A stretch of 64,000 bases of DNA from UBA5186 sp040005095 (GCA_040005095.1 JBDTZN010000001.1:1-64000), one strand, 5' to 3'; numbered from the stretch's first letter, positions 42,740 to 51,427 are shown. The notes: generated from the sequence alone by a model not told the origin. Made by a program: numbers and translations.

Positions 42740-42768
42740 CCTAAGAGCGGCGTGAGAATCTCCTAAGA
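42740..42768. promoter_or_regulatory. three-unit 11-bp tandem direct repeat, likely operator
   Basis: CCTAAGA (42740), CGTGAGA (42751) and CCTAAGA (42762) start 11 bases apart, immediately upstream of the exported helical-repeat gene. The heptamers match the array at 23541 in sequence, spacing and orientation relative to the minus-strand gene, which suggests one regulator controls both. Confidence 0.6.
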
Positions 42769-42769
42769 A

Positions 42770-43603
42770 TCAGAAGCCTCGGAGTACGTCGGCGACCGTC
42801 TCGCCCGCGGTGTCCAGACTGGCTGCGGAGACGACGGTCAGGTCGTCGCACGGCTTGTGCCAGCAGGGGAAGCTGAAGTCGATCAGGTCGACCGAGGGCA
42901 CGCCTGCGCGGGCAAACGGAACGTGGTCGTCGAGGATCGTGCCGGTGTTCCCGGCGAACACCTGCCCTGCGCCCACGTGCGTGGCCGACGCCCGCACACG
43001 CGCGAACAGGCGTAGGTCCGACCCTTGCTCGCGCGGGATCGCGAGGTCGCGGTCGCCGATCATGTCGAGGAGGATCATCGCCTGGGCTCGCCGGTAGATG
43101 AGCGCCGCGACCTTGCTGCCGCGCATCCCGTTTGCCTCGAAGTTCGAGTCGTCCGGTGACTCCTCACCGTCGAAGAAGACGAAGACGACGGTGGGCCGGA
43201 GGGTGCGCGGGCGAAGAGCTCGCGCAAGCTCGTAGACGACCGCGACGCCGGAAGCACCGTCGTTCGCGCCGACGAAGCCGGGGTAGTCCTTGGTGTCGTA
43301 GTGGGCGCCGACGACCACGAAGCGCTTCGGGTCGCGCCCTCGCACCCTGTAGACGACGTTGCGAAGGCCGCCCGGGACTGCTTGGTAGCGCGCGCCGGGC
43401 AGCAGCTTGACGAGGCGAGCCGCGAGCGCTCGCGACGCCGCCGACCCCGCGGGTCGAGGCCCGAGCTCCACCTGCCAGCGCAAGAAGGCGAAGGCGCGCT
43501 TCGCGTCGAACCGATCGGGCCGCTTCGCGCCGGAGCCGTGTGCGCCTGCGGCGACGAGCGCCGTCGCGCCGACTACGACGAGGAGCAGCAATGCGCGCTT
43601 CAC
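42770..43603 (-). CDS. exported M28-family zinc peptidase
   Basis: 277 residues with a signal sequence (about 4-22). The double zinc site is complete: His in VVGAHYDTK, bridging Asp in GANDGASGV, Glu pair in FDGEES, Asp in LLDMIGD and the final His in WHKPCDD. This is an aminopeptidase or glutaminyl-cyclase-like member; the DGEES-type loop with FxANGMRGS favours the glutaminyl-cyclase-like branch, without certainty. It starts three bases from the tandem-repeat operator of the next gene on its 3' side. Confidence 0.85.
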   Translation of the reverse strand: MKRALLLLVVVGATALVAAGAHGSGAKRPDRFDAKRAFAFLRWQVELGPRPAGSAASRALAARLVKLLPGARYQAVPGGLRNVVYRVRGRDPKRFVVVGAHYDTKDYPGFVGANDGASGVAVVYELARALRPRTLRPTVVFVFFDGEESPDDSNFEANGMRGSKVAALIYRRAQAMILLDMIGDRDLAIPREQGSDLRLFARVRASATHVGAGQVFAGNTGTILDDHVPFARAGVPSVDLIDFSFPCWHKPCDDLTVVSAASLDTAGETVADVLRGF

Positions 43604-43626
43604 CGGCGCAATCTAGCCATCCAATG

Positions 43627-43654
43627 CGAGAGGGCCGGTCTCCCGGCCCTCTCG
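43627..43654 (-). terminator. strong hairpin after a membrane protein gene
   Basis: CGAGAGGGCCGG, loop TCTC, CCGGCCCTCTCG: a perfect 12-bp stem. It lies 24 bases past the stop of the minus-strand gene at 43679 and before the peptidase start, so it probably ends that transcript. No T tract follows. Confidence 0.7.
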
Positions 43655-43678
43655 GTGCTGCTCGCTCTTGCTGGAACG

Positions 43679-44236
43679 TCAGGCCGGCGGAGGATCCTCG
43701 CCGCTGCCCGGGGCACCGCCCATGTCGCCCGTCGAGCCGCCCATGCCGCCGCCGGTGTCTGCCGGCGGAGGTGCTGGGGCCGCCGGCGGCGGGGCGCTCG
43801 GTGTGCTCGTGCCGCCACCGCCCATCGAGGCCCGGCTCGGCAACGCCTCACCGCTCTCCTGGAAGCGCAGCCAGCCGCCGTACCCGATCGCCAGGGCCAG
43901 GATCAGCCCGACCCACGCAGGCCAGTGCCGAAAGTCGATGGTCAGAACCCTGATGACGGTGAGGATCAGGATCGCGCCCGCGAGACCCAGAGCGATCAGC
44001 CCGCCCGGCAGGCTCATCCTGCGGAGCGTGTCCGGTGCAAACGCGTCGATCGCCTCCCAGACAAGCAGTGCGATTAGCAGGATCCCAACCAAGAATCCGA
44101 GGCCGTGCCACATCGACTGCCCGACAGTTACGGGACCTAGGTCGACCTGCTGCCAGTTAAAAAACGAGTCGATCAAGAAGAGGAGCGACGCCGGGAGGAG
44201 GATCTTCCGCGCGGTGCTCCAGCTAGCCCAGTCCAT
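43679..44236 (-). CDS. membrane protein with Gly/Pro-rich tail
   Basis: 185 residues. Four hydrophobic helices lie in residues 10-130, with short loops (SFFNWQQVDLG, FAPDTLRRM, DFRHWPAWVG). The last 50 residues are Gly, Pro, Ala and Ser only and must be flexible. I do not recognise the family. The neighbouring genes on both strands also encode exported or membrane proteins. Confidence 0.65.
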   Translation of the reverse strand: MDWASWSTARKILLPASLLFLIDSFFNWQQVDLGPVTVGQSMWHGLGFLVGILLIALLVWEAIDAFAPDTLRRMSLPGGLIALGLAGAILILTVIRVLTIDFRHWPAWVGLILALAIGYGGWLRFQESGEALPSRASMGGGGTSTPSAPPPAAPAPPPADTGGGMGGSTGDMGGAPGSGEDPPPA

Positions 44237-44346
44237 TCGCTACTCCTTCTTTGATGGGACGAACCCGAAGGTGCCGGATGAATCTACTGCGGAAAGCGGA
44301 CGTGCGTCTAGTGAAGATGCGGGATTGGCCCAGTAAACTGCGCTCG

Positions 44347-44649
44347 GTGGAAGACAACGCACAAGATTCGGCAGGCGCTCCTCCAAGTCCTGCAGAGGGG
44401 CGCGGCGACCGTTTGCGCCGCCAGAGCCAACGGGCGAAGCTCTACGGCATCGCGTTCGCGCTCATCGGGCTGATCGTCTGCCTGGTCGCGCTCATCCTGG
44501 CGAACACGCGCCGCGTGAAGCTCAGCTGGGTCTTCGGCGACACCAACGCCTCGCTCGTCTGGATCATCCTGGCCGCGGCGATCCTCGGGTGGCTGCTCGG
44601 CCTCGCGACGAGCAGCGCCTTCCGCAGGCGAACCCGGCGCAAGTCCTAG
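44347..44649 (+). CDS. LapA-domain (DUF1049) membrane protein
   Basis: 100 residues from a GTG at 44347; ATGs further upstream (44317, 44251) are possible and no ribosome site decides. Two helices (about 38-58 and 68-88) flank a short loop KLSWVFGDTNASL, the LapA/DUF1049 pattern, followed by a basic end RRRTRRKS. Family members help assemble lipopolysaccharide in proteobacteria; the actinobacterial role is unknown. The stop overlaps that of the convergent L,D-transpeptidase gene. Confidence 0.7.
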   Translation: MEDNAQDSAGAPPSPAEGRGDRLRRQSQRAKLYGIAFALIGLIVCLVALILANTRRVKLSWVFGDTNASLVWIILAAAILGWLLGLATSSAFRRRTRRKS

Positions 44650-45350
44650 CCGGAGGCGAGATCCACGCGCGTCCCGATCGCGATCAGCGGCGCGCTCGAG
44701 GGCCGGAGCCAGCGCAGCGTCTGTATCAGCCTGGCCAGCGGGAAGCTCACGCAACCGAGCGTCGGCCGGCCCGTGCTTGCGTGCAGGAAGATCCCCGAGC
44801 CGCGGCCGGGCACGACCGGATGGGCGTTGTAGGCGATCACCGCGAGGTGCCGGTAGGCGGTCGGCGAGCGTGAGAGGTCTTCGCTCGTCACCGTGAACGG
44901 CGGCTTGGCGCCGCACTTCACGTGATGAAAGCGGTTGTAGAGCGGCGACCGCGCGTCCTCGACCCACCAGTCGCCGCAGACGATCCGGCGATACGGATAC
45001 CGCACGCCGGGGTTCGACGCGATCCCGTACATCGTCTGCCCGATGCCGAAGACGCCCGCCGGGGTCCTGCGGTCGCCCTCGCGCTTGGCGGCCGAGACTC
45101 CGTGCCGCCCGAGCCACGCCGTCCACGAGCCGGAGATCGGGGTCCAGCACCCCGCCGAGCGCTCCCAGAGCGTGACCGTCCCGCTGGTCGAAGTCGTCCG
45201 CGCGGCGACGACCGTGATCAGCTGCGTGGAGGAACCGGTCGATGCGAGACCGCTCGCGACCGTGACCGGGCACTGCTGCACGCGGCGTCCGCCTGCCGGT
45301 GCGGCAGCGAGCAGCACGAGACCGGCGGCGACGGCAATCGTCCTCAGCAT
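44646..45350 (-). CDS. exported L,D-transpeptidase (YkuD family)
   Basis: 234 residues from the ATG at 45350, where a signal sequence begins (about 3-20). The catalytic motif is complete: an upstream His in the AYNAHPVVPG loop, then HASTGRPTLGCVSF with the nucleophilic Cys in the SxGC-like signature. Such enzymes form 3-3 peptide crosslinks or modify peptidoglycan. It is divergent from an M15 peptidase gene with 26 bases between starts, a pair that fits cell-wall remodelling. Confidence 0.85.
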   Translation of the reverse strand: MLRTIAVAAGLVLLAAAPAGGRRVQQCPVTVASGLASTGSSTQLITVVAARTTSTSGTVTLWERSAGCWTPISGSWTAWLGRHGVSAAKREGDRRTPAGVFGIGQTMYGIASNPGVRYPYRRIVCGDWWVEDARSPLYNRFHHVKCGAKPPFTVTSEDLSRSPTAYRHLAVIAYNAHPVVPGRGSGIFLHASTGRPTLGCVSFPLARLIQTLRWLRPSSAPLIAIGTRVDLASG

Positions 45351-45376
45351 AGGCGCCAGACTACGCTTGGACGGCG

Positions 45377-45988
45377 ATGCGACTGTTGGCCCTCGTGCTG
45401 CTCGCGGCGAGCTCGGCCCAGGCTCCTCCGTTCGCCGCCAGGGTCTCGCAGGTGACGCGTGCCGAACTCGGCGCCTCGTGGCACGCCGGCTGCCCCATCG
45501 CACCGGCGGCCCTGCGTCGCGTGCGGCTCACCTACCGGGGCTTCGACGGCGAGGCGCACGCGGGCGCACTGATCGTGAACGCAGACGCGGTTCCTGACGT
45601 GAAGCGGATCTTCGCCCGCCTCTACGCGGGACGCTTTCCGATCCGCCGGATGCGCACGATCGACGCGTTCGGCGGGAGCGACGACCGCTCGATGGCCGCC
45701 GACAACACGTCTGCGTTCAACTGCCGCTACGCGGTTGCGCCAGGCCCGCCTCACTGGTCGGCGCACGCGTACGGCCGGGCGATCGACATCAACCCGGTCG
45801 AGAATCCGTATCTGGAAGCCGGCCGGGTCCTGCCGCCTGCCGGCAGGGCGTTCCTCGACCGCAAGCGCGCGCGACACGGAATGGCCGTCGCGGGCGGGCT
45901 GCTCGTGCGCTCGTTCGAAGCGGCCGGCTGGCAATGGGGCGGGCGCTGGAAGGGCTCGCCCGACTACCAGCATTTTCAGGCGCGCTAA
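45377..45988 (+). CDS. exported M15-family D,D-peptidase-like protein
   Basis: 203 residues with a short signal sequence (about 2-16). The zinc motifs are SAHAYGRAIDINP, with His and Asp ligands, and SPDYQHFQ near the C-terminus with the last His; a Glu/Asp catalytic base is likely in the intervening DRKRARHG region or nearby. It resembles the VanY/endolysin-type M15 group (peptidoglycan D-Ala-D-Ala or L-Ala-D-Glu hydrolase). It ends in a four-base overlap with the convergent PASTA gene. Confidence 0.8.
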   Translation: MRLLALVLLAASSAQAPPFAARVSQVTRAELGASWHAGCPIAPAALRRVRLTYRGFDGEAHAGALIVNADAVPDVKRIFARLYAGRFPIRRMRTIDAFGGSDDRSMAADNTSAFNCRYAVAPGPPHWSAHAYGRAIDINPVENPYLEAGRVLPPAGRAFLDRKRARHGMAVAGGLLVRSFEAAGWQWGGRWKGSPDYQHFQAR

Positions 45989-47295
45989 CCGGAGAAGCGG
46001 CCGACGTAGATCGTGACGACCGCGCCGCGCGGTGCTCGGGTGCCGGCTGCTGGCTGTTCGTCGAGCACGATCCCGTCCTCGGTCTGGTCGGCCGTCGGTT
46101 GATCGATCACGATGACCTGGAACCCGGCGTTCTGCAGGGTCGTGGTCGCCGTCGCCTCGTCCTGACCGAGCACGTCCGGGACCGGAGTGGACGCCTGGGG
46201 ATTCGGCCCGATCGACACGTTCAGGCGCACTCGGGAGCCGCTCTTCACTTTCGTCCCGGGAAGCGGCCGCTGCGCGACGACGCGTCCAGCCGGCTGCGTC
46301 GAGGCCACGTAGACGACGTGGCTCGCCAGTCCCGCGGCCTGCAGCCGCCGCTGCGCCGCGGTTTGGTTGAGCCCAACCACCCGTGGGACGGCGACGGTTG
46401 CCGGAGTCGTCGAGGTCCCCGTGGTGGCGGTCGTATCGCTTGCCGTTCCCGTAGTTGTGCCTCCGGCGCCCGAAGCGACGTTGAGCCGAACCTTCGAGCC
46501 CTGCGGTGCGGTGGTGCCGCCGGCCGGGGCCTGGCTCACGACCGTTCCCTGCGACTGGTCCGAAGGAACGAGGACGATCGTGTACGCGAAGCCCCCCTGC
46601 TTCAGCGTGGCCTGCGCGTCGGCGGACGGCTGCCCTACGACGTCCGGCACCTGTACTCGCTTGGCGCCCTTCGACACCTGCAGCAGCACCTCGCTCCCCT
46701 TGTCCGCACGATCTCCCGCGACGGGCTTCTGCGCGAAGACCGTCCCGGCGGGCTTCGGCGAGAAGACGCGGGTCGCCTTCGCACGGAAGCCGGCAGCCTG
46801 GAGCTTGGTGACGGCGGCAGCCACCTGCAGGCCGACGACGTCCGGAACCGCCACGCCGGCGCGACCCGACGAGACGGTTATCGTCACCACCGCGCCCTTG
46901 TCGACGTGTGCTCCTGCGGCGGGCGACTGCGAGATGACGGTGTCCTTGGCCTTGTCGCTCGTTTGACGCTTGATCTGCGACCGGAAGCCGTCCTGGCTGA
47001 GCCGAGCAGTCGCCTTCGGGTACGTGAGGCCGACCACCGACGGCACGGCCGTCCCCTGCGTCGTCGTGTTGGAGCTGCCTCCGCTGTTATGGAAGATCAC
47101 CCAGCCGACGAGCGCGCCGACGACGAGCAGCGCAAGCGCAAGCAGCCACGGCCACCATTCGCGGGGAGGCGGCCCGGGATGCGGCGGGGGCGGGCCCTCT
47201 TCGACGACGTCCTCGCGGACGGCGCGCCGAGGACGCACGACGGTGGTGTCTGCCGGAGCGCGGCGGCTCCAGGGAAAACGGCGGGGACGAGCCAT
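45985..47295 (-). CDS. stand-alone membrane protein with five PASTA domains
   Basis: 436 residues. A basic, Pro-rich cytoplasmic part (1-45) precedes one membrane helix (about 48-66). Outside there are five PASTA repeats, each starting VP-x-VVG or VPDVLGQ and ending in a VTI/VRLNV strand; a Thr-rich linker separates repeats three and four. PASTA domains bind muropeptides or beta-lactams. In PknB-type kinases they are attached to a kinase domain, but none is present here, so this looks like a separate receptor or scaffold of cell-wall metabolism. Confidence 0.88.
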   Translation of the reverse strand: MARPRRFPWSRRAPADTTVVRPRRAVREDVVEEGPPPPHPGPPPREWWPWLLALALLVVGALVGWVIFHNSGGSSNTTTQGTAVPSVVGLTYPKATARLSQDGFRSQIKRQTSDKAKDTVISQSPAAGAHVDKGAVVTITVSSGRAGVAVPDVVGLQVAAAVTKLQAAGFRAKATRVFSPKPAGTVFAQKPVAGDRADKGSEVLLQVSKGAKRVQVPDVVGQPSADAQATLKQGGFAYTIVLVPSDQSQGTVVSQAPAGGTTAPQGSKVRLNVASGAGGTTTGTASDTTATTGTSTTPATVAVPRVVGLNQTAAQRRLQAAGLASHVVYVASTQPAGRVVAQRPLPGTKVKSGSRVRLNVSIGPNPQASTPVPDVLGQDEATATTTLQNAGFQVIVIDQPTADQTEDGIVLDEQPAAGTRAPRGAVVTIYVGRFSG

Positions 47296-47335
47296 TGCCG
47301 CTGCAGATGCCCGTCGCGGCTACTTACGAATCGCG

Positions 47336-48649
47336 CTAGCGGCGGCGGCCGCGGCGCGGCGTGTACTCGCGACGAGTTGGTTCAACGGTGGCCGGCAGCT
47401 CTTCGGCCTCGTCGAAACGCGAGCCGTTCGAATCGCCCTGGTCGAGCTCGGCTCGCTCCGCGGTCAGCGGCTCCTGCGTCGTCTCTTCCGGCGGCGTTTC
47501 CTCGATCTCCACGACGGCCTCGGGTTCCTCGGGGGCCGCGTACTCGAAGTCGCGTTCCCACGGGTCCACATACGGCTTCGCCTGCTCGGCGGCGAGCTCG
47601 GGCGTCGGTTCTGCTTCTTCCGTCTCGCGCCGGCCGAAGAGGCGGCGCTTTGGCTTCTCCTCGGCAATCGGCTCGGGTTCCGCCTCAGGCTCCGGGAGCA
47701 CGACCGCCTCGAGCTCGGGCTCGAGCTCCGACTCCGCGGCGGGTTCGACCGAGCGTCGGAAGAGTCTCCGCCGTCGCGGCGACTCGTCGCTCTCGGCGAG
47801 CGGTTGCGGCGGCTCGGGGTCGGCCGGCTGGGAGGGCTCGTCAGGCGCAGGCTCCGGCGGCTCGGGCGGGAACGTCGGCTCCGGCGCGGTCGGCGGGAAG
47901 GTGGGCTCCGGCTGCGGAGGAACGAGGCTCGGCTCGGGCGCCGGCGGCTCGATCACCGCGACGGGCTCGACCTCGGCGACCTGCTCGGGCTCCGGTTCCA
48001 GCTCGACGGGCTCCGGCTCGACCGCCGGTTCCTCGGTTGCCACCGGAGGCGCGATCATCGTCTGGCCCCCGTCGTTGTCCTCGACGAGCTCGCCCCAGCC
48101 GCCCTGCTCGGGCGCGGGCTCCGGCTCCACCACGACCGCGGCCGGCGCTCCCGGGGCCACCCGGGGCAAGACCGGCGGGGAGATCCGGCTGCGATACGCG
48201 GTGAACTCGATCAGCGCGGTCAGCGCCCAGGCTGCCAGCGTCACCGCGAGGACGATGGAGCTGTCGAAGTGGCCGATCGCTCCCGCGATCACCGGAACCG
48301 CGATCACGAAGGCGAGCTCGATCGCGATGCGCGGGACTGCGGGCGAGATGCCCACGCGCTCCGAGGCGCGCGGAGAGTAGGGCGACGACCAGCCCTGCGG
48401 CCCGAGTCCGGCGGAGCGCAGCGTGCGCAGGTCCGCGCGCAGCTCGGCCGCCTGGCGCGTGAATGTGTCGACGGCCTCGAGCGTCCGGAGCGTCGCGTCC
48501 AGCTGGGCCGTGTGCCGGTAGAACGCGTCGAACGCGGCGTGGACGGACTCGCGCTCGTAGCCGTTCTCGGCGACGGGCAAATCCTCGGCGCGAGGCAGAG
48601 GCATGCGCTCGGGCGCGCGCTCGCGCGAAGGCCAGGCGTCCTCGGTCAT
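47336..48649 (-). CDS. membrane protein with long Pro/Glu-rich tail
   Basis: 437 residues from the ATG at 48649. The N-terminal 75 residues are polar and helical (DAFYRHTAQLDATLRTLEAV, possibly a coiled coil). Two helices lie at about 110-160. The remaining 275 residues are very rich in Glu and Pro, with repeated EPEP and short basic patches (RRRRLFRR, KPKRRLFGRR). There is no recognised domain. Its length and low complexity make it a candidate for an intrinsically disordered cytoplasmic organiser. It precedes the PASTA gene on the same strand. Confidence 0.65.
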   Translation of the reverse strand: MTEDAWPSRERAPERMPLPRAEDLPVAENGYERESVHAAFDAFYRHTAQLDATLRTLEAVDTFTRQAAELRADLRTLRSAGLGPQGWSSPYSPRASERVGISPAVPRIAIELAFVIAVPVIAGAIGHFDSSIVLAVTLAAWALTALIEFTAYRSRISPPVLPRVAPGAPAAVVVEPEPAPEQGGWGELVEDNDGGQTMIAPPVATEEPAVEPEPVELEPEPEQVAEVEPVAVIEPPAPEPSLVPPQPEPTFPPTAPEPTFPPEPPEPAPDEPSQPADPEPPQPLAESDESPRRRRLFRRSVEPAAESELEPELEAVVLPEPEAEPEPIAEEKPKRRLFGRRETEEAEPTPELAAEQAKPYVDPWERDFEYAAPEEPEAVVEIEETPPEETTQEPLTAERAELDQGDSNGSRFDEAEELPATVEPTRREYTPRRGRRR

Positions 48650-48681
48650 GCGTTCAGTATGCCGACGATTCGCGCGGGACT

Positions 48682-49647
48682 CTAGAAAAGCCCCTGCACC
48701 GGCCAATAGAACAGCGCTGCGACCAGCCCCGCCGCCGGGATCGTGAGGATCCACGCGAAGACGATGTTTCCGGCGACGCCCCAGCGAACTGCGGAGAGCC
48801 GCTTGGTCGCGCCCGCCCCCATGACCGCACCCGAGACGACGTGCGTGGTCGAGAGCGGATAGCCGTAGCGCGTTGCGAGGTAGATGGTCGCGCCGGCCGA
48901 GGCCTGGGCGGCAAACCCACTCTCGGGCTCCATCTGGAAGATGCGCTGGCCGAGCGTCCGCATGATCCGCCAGCCGCCGACGTAGGTCCCGAGCGCAATC
49001 GCGAGTCCGGCCGACCACTTGACCCAGGTCGGGATGGTCAGATCGGCGATCGAACCGTGCCGGTGCAGGACCAGGGCGAGCGCGATCACTCCCATCGTCT
49101 TCTGCGCGTCGTTCGCGCCGTGGGTGAACGCGACCCAGGTGCCGGTTCCGAGCTGGCCGAGGCGGAACCCCCGGTTCGCCACCCCAGGATTCAGCCACTG
49201 GAACACCCAGTAGATGACGAGCAGGAGCAAGAACGCAGCCGAGAATGCGATCAGCGGCGCGACGAGCGCCGGAATCGCAACCTTGTGCACGATCCCGTGC
49301 CAGAGGACGCCCTTCGTTCCCGACTGGACGAGCGCGGCGCCGACCAAGCCGCCGATCAGGGCGTGCGAGGAGCTGGAGGGAAGCCCGAGCCACCAGGTAA
49401 AGAGGTTCCAGGCGATCGCGCCGATCAGCGCCGCGAGCACCGTCTGCATCGTGGCCAGGTGTCCGTCGATGATTCCTTTGCTGATCGTCTTCGCGACGGC
49501 GACCGTGACGAAGGCTCCGGCAAGATTGGCGACGGACGCGATAGCCACGGCGACTCGAGGCGACACGGCGCGCGTCGAGACGGAGGTCGCGACAGCGTTG
49601 GCCGTGTCGTGGAAGCCGTTCGTGAAGTCGAAGCCCAGCGCGACCAC
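48682..49647 (-). CDS. inorganic phosphate transporter, Pit family
   Basis: At least 321 residues from a GTG at 49647. GFDFTNGFHDTANA at the start and AFTHGANDAQKTMG in the second half are the two copies of the Pit signature (Asn/Asp-containing re-entrant motif); ten or so helices. The frame extends upstream through NTNDVLLGLVVV to just after a TGA, so a few N-terminal residues may be missing if a CTG is used. It follows the DUF47 gene, 31 bases apart, the standard partner. Low-affinity, metal-phosphate symport is expected. Confidence 0.88.
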   Translation of the reverse strand: MVALGFDFTNGFHDTANAVATSVSTRAVSPRVAVAIASVANLAGAFVTVAVAKTISKGIIDGHLATMQTVLAALIGAIAWNLFTWWLGLPSSSSHALIGGLVGAALVQSGTKGVLWHGIVHKVAIPALVAPLIAFSAAFLLLLVIYWVFQWLNPGVANRGFRLGQLGTGTWVAFTHGANDAQKTMGVIALALVLHRHGSIADLTIPTWVKWSAGLAIALGTYVGGWRIMRTLGQRIFQMEPESGFAAQASAGATIYLATRYGYPLSTTHVVSGAVMGAGATKRLSAVRWGVAGNIVFAWILTIPAAGLVAALFYWPVQGLF

Positions 49648-49678
49648 GACGACGAGCCCGAGCAGGACGTCGTTGGTG

Positions 49679-50302
49679 TTAACGGTTCTTCACCAAGATG
49701 GCTTCGAGCACGTCGGCGGCGTTCTCGCACGCGTCGACCGCTTCCTCGAGCCGCTCGTGGATGTCCTTCCAGCGAATGATCGCGATCGGATCCTGCTCGG
49801 TCATGAAGAGCTCGGACACGGCTGCGCGGTTGAGCGTGTCGCCCTCGTCCTCGAGCTCGCGCAGTGCATCCAGATGGAGCTGCGAGTCCTTGAATCCCTC
49901 CAGCAGCGCGACGGCCTCCTGTAGCTTCGTCGCGGCCCGCAGGATCACGCCGGCCTGGTCGCGCGCCGCCGTGCGCACGCGCGTGACCCCATAACCGACG
50001 ATGTTTCCCGCGGCCTCGTCAACGTGGTCGCAAACGTCGTCGATCGCGCCTGCGAGCCGGTACATGTCGTCCCGGTCGAACGGCGTCACGAACGTGCGGT
50101 TCAGCAGGTCGACGACCTCGTGCGTCAGACGGTCGCCCTCGTGCTCGGCGTCCTTGATCGAGCGGAGTGCTTCCTCCTTGTTCTCCGGGAACGTCTCGAG
50201 GAGCCGGTCGAGCTGCCTCGCGATCTCGACGGCATTTGCGGCGGCGCGGTTGTAGAGCTGGAAGAACTCCTTCTTCTGTGGGACCAGCGTGAGCCGTGGC
50301 AC
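49679..50302 (-). CDS. DUF47 (PhoU-like) regulator of the Pit transporter
   Basis: 207 residues, all helical, matching the DUF47/TIGR00153 family: LFELRLL-like openings (here FFQLYNRAA), IKDAEHEGDRLTHEVVDLL, LAGAIDDVCDHVDEAA, and IIRWKDIHERLEEAVDACENAADVLE at 49690-49770. Members pair with Pit transporters and probably gate them. The gene is in line with pit downstream and arsC upstream. Confidence 0.88.
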   Translation of the reverse strand: MPRLTLVPQKKEFFQLYNRAAANAVEIARQLDRLLETFPENKEEALRSIKDAEHEGDRLTHEVVDLLNRTFVTPFDRDDMYRLAGAIDDVCDHVDEAAGNIVGYGVTRVRTAARDQAGVILRAATKLQEAVALLEGFKDSQLHLDALRELEDEGDTLNRAAVSELFMTEQDPIAIIRWKDIHERLEEAVDACENAADVLEAILVKNR

Positions 50303-50333
50303 TAGCGTCTCCCTCGTCGCGGACGCGGGGAGT

Positions 50334-50720
50334 CTAAAGCTCTGCGCTAAGCGTCTCGACGCGTTGTGCGATGTCGTCCCTCAACGCGCGCACCTCGTCG
50401 ACCGGGCGACCCTTCGGATCGGGCAGCTCCCAGTCGATGTATCGCTTCCCCGGGATGTACGGACAGGCGTCTCCGCAGCCCATCGTGACGATGACGTCTG
50501 CCCACTCGGCGAGCTCGTCGGAGAGCTTTTGCGGCGTCCTGCCGGAGAGATCGACGCCGATCTCGCGCATGACCTCGATCACCTCGGGATGAACGCGCTC
50601 CGCAGGCTCCGTACCCGCTGAATCGGCCTCGTGCCGTCCACCCGCCGCCCGCTCGAACAGCGCCTTGCTCATCTGCGAGCGCCCGGCGTTGTGAAGGCAC
50701 ACGAAGAGGACGCGCGCCAC
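50334..50720 (-). CDS. arsC: thioredoxin/mycothiol-type arsenate reductase (LMW-PTP fold)
   Basis: 128 residues from a GTG that shares one base with the phoU stop (TAGTG). The P-loop FVCLHNAGRSQM carries the CX5R nucleophile, and MGCGDACPYIPG supplies two further cysteines at the relay position; the Asp in YIDWELPDP is the general acid. This is the LMW tyrosine phosphatase-like ArsC family. Lying inside the phosphate operon it would deal with arsenate taken up by Pst or Pit. It is followed 31 bases later by the DUF47 gene. Confidence 0.85.
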   Translation of the reverse strand: MARVLFVCLHNAGRSQMSKALFERAAGGRHEADSAGTEPAERVHPEVIEVMREIGVDLSGRTPQKLSDELAEWADVIVTMGCGDACPYIPGKRYIDWELPDPKGRPVDEVRALRDDIAQRVETLSAEL

Positions 50721-51427
50721 TAGTGCGTGTCGCCGAGCCGCTCCTCGCTGGGGTGCGAGGCGTCGGTGAACTCGCGGAACTCGGCGGTGACGAGATACGC
50801 GGTCTGCTCGCCGATGTCGACGGCGTGGTCGCCGATGCGCTCGAGGCAGCGCGAGACGATCAGCATCCGCAGGCCCCATTCGCGCAGCGAGCGGTCCGGG
50901 CCGAGGTCGAGCACCCGCTCGACGACGCGCCGGTTGCCGCGATCGATCAGCTCGTCGAGGTCGACGAGCGACTCCGCCCGGCCGACGTCGCGCTGGTGGA
51001 ACGAGTCGAGCGCGAGCCGGATCATCTCCTCCGCCCGCGAACCCATCTCCTCGAACGCCGAGAGCAGGGCCTCGTCCGACTCGTTCTCCGCGACGAGCTT
51101 CGTGAGCTTGGCGATCGTGACGCAGTAGTCGGCGGCTCGCTCGAGGTGCAGATTGATGTGGAGCATCGCGAGCACGAGCCGCAGGTCGCCGGCGACCGGG
51201 GTCTGCCGCGCGAGCAGCGCGTGGATGCCCTGCTCGATCTGCACATACGCGCGGTCGACGTCGTCGTCGAAGGCGATCACCTCGTCGGCGAGCTCGAGGT
51301 CGCGCTGGCGCATGGCGTTGAGCGCGCCGCGCAGCGCGCGGATCACGAGCTCGCCCTCCTCCTGCAGCGTCGCCTCGACCCGGTCGAGGTCCTCCTGGAA
51401 CGAGACGCGGTAGGTCTCAGGCTTCAT
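50720..51427 (-). CDS. phoU: phosphate regulon protein PhoU
   Basis: 235 residues, two helical PhoU repeats: EAFDDDVD-like and VDLDELIDRGNRRV carry the metal-cluster acidic residues, and ERIGDHAVDIGEQ the second half. PhoU couples the Pst transporter to the sensor kinase. The start at 51427 is 156 bases after the pstB stop, and that gap holds a large palindrome. Its stop overlaps arsC. Confidence 0.93.
   Translation of the reverse strand: MKPETYRVSFQEDLDRVEATLQEEGELVIRALRGALNAMRQRDLELADEVIAFDDDVDRAYVQIEQGIHALLARQTPVAGDLRLVLAMLHINLHLERAADYCVTIAKLTKLVAENESDEALLSAFEEMGSRAEEMIRLALDSFHQRDVGRAESLVDLDELIDRGNRRVVERVLDLGPDRSLREWGLRMLIVSRCLERIGDHAVDIGEQTAYLVTAEFREFTDASHPSEERLGDTH

Noticed and set aside
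47700..48060. Repetitive GC-rich DNA in the Pro/Glu-rich gene as a possible repeat element
   Set aside because: The repetition follows Glu-Pro codons of one continuous protein frame and has no unit structure at the DNA level.
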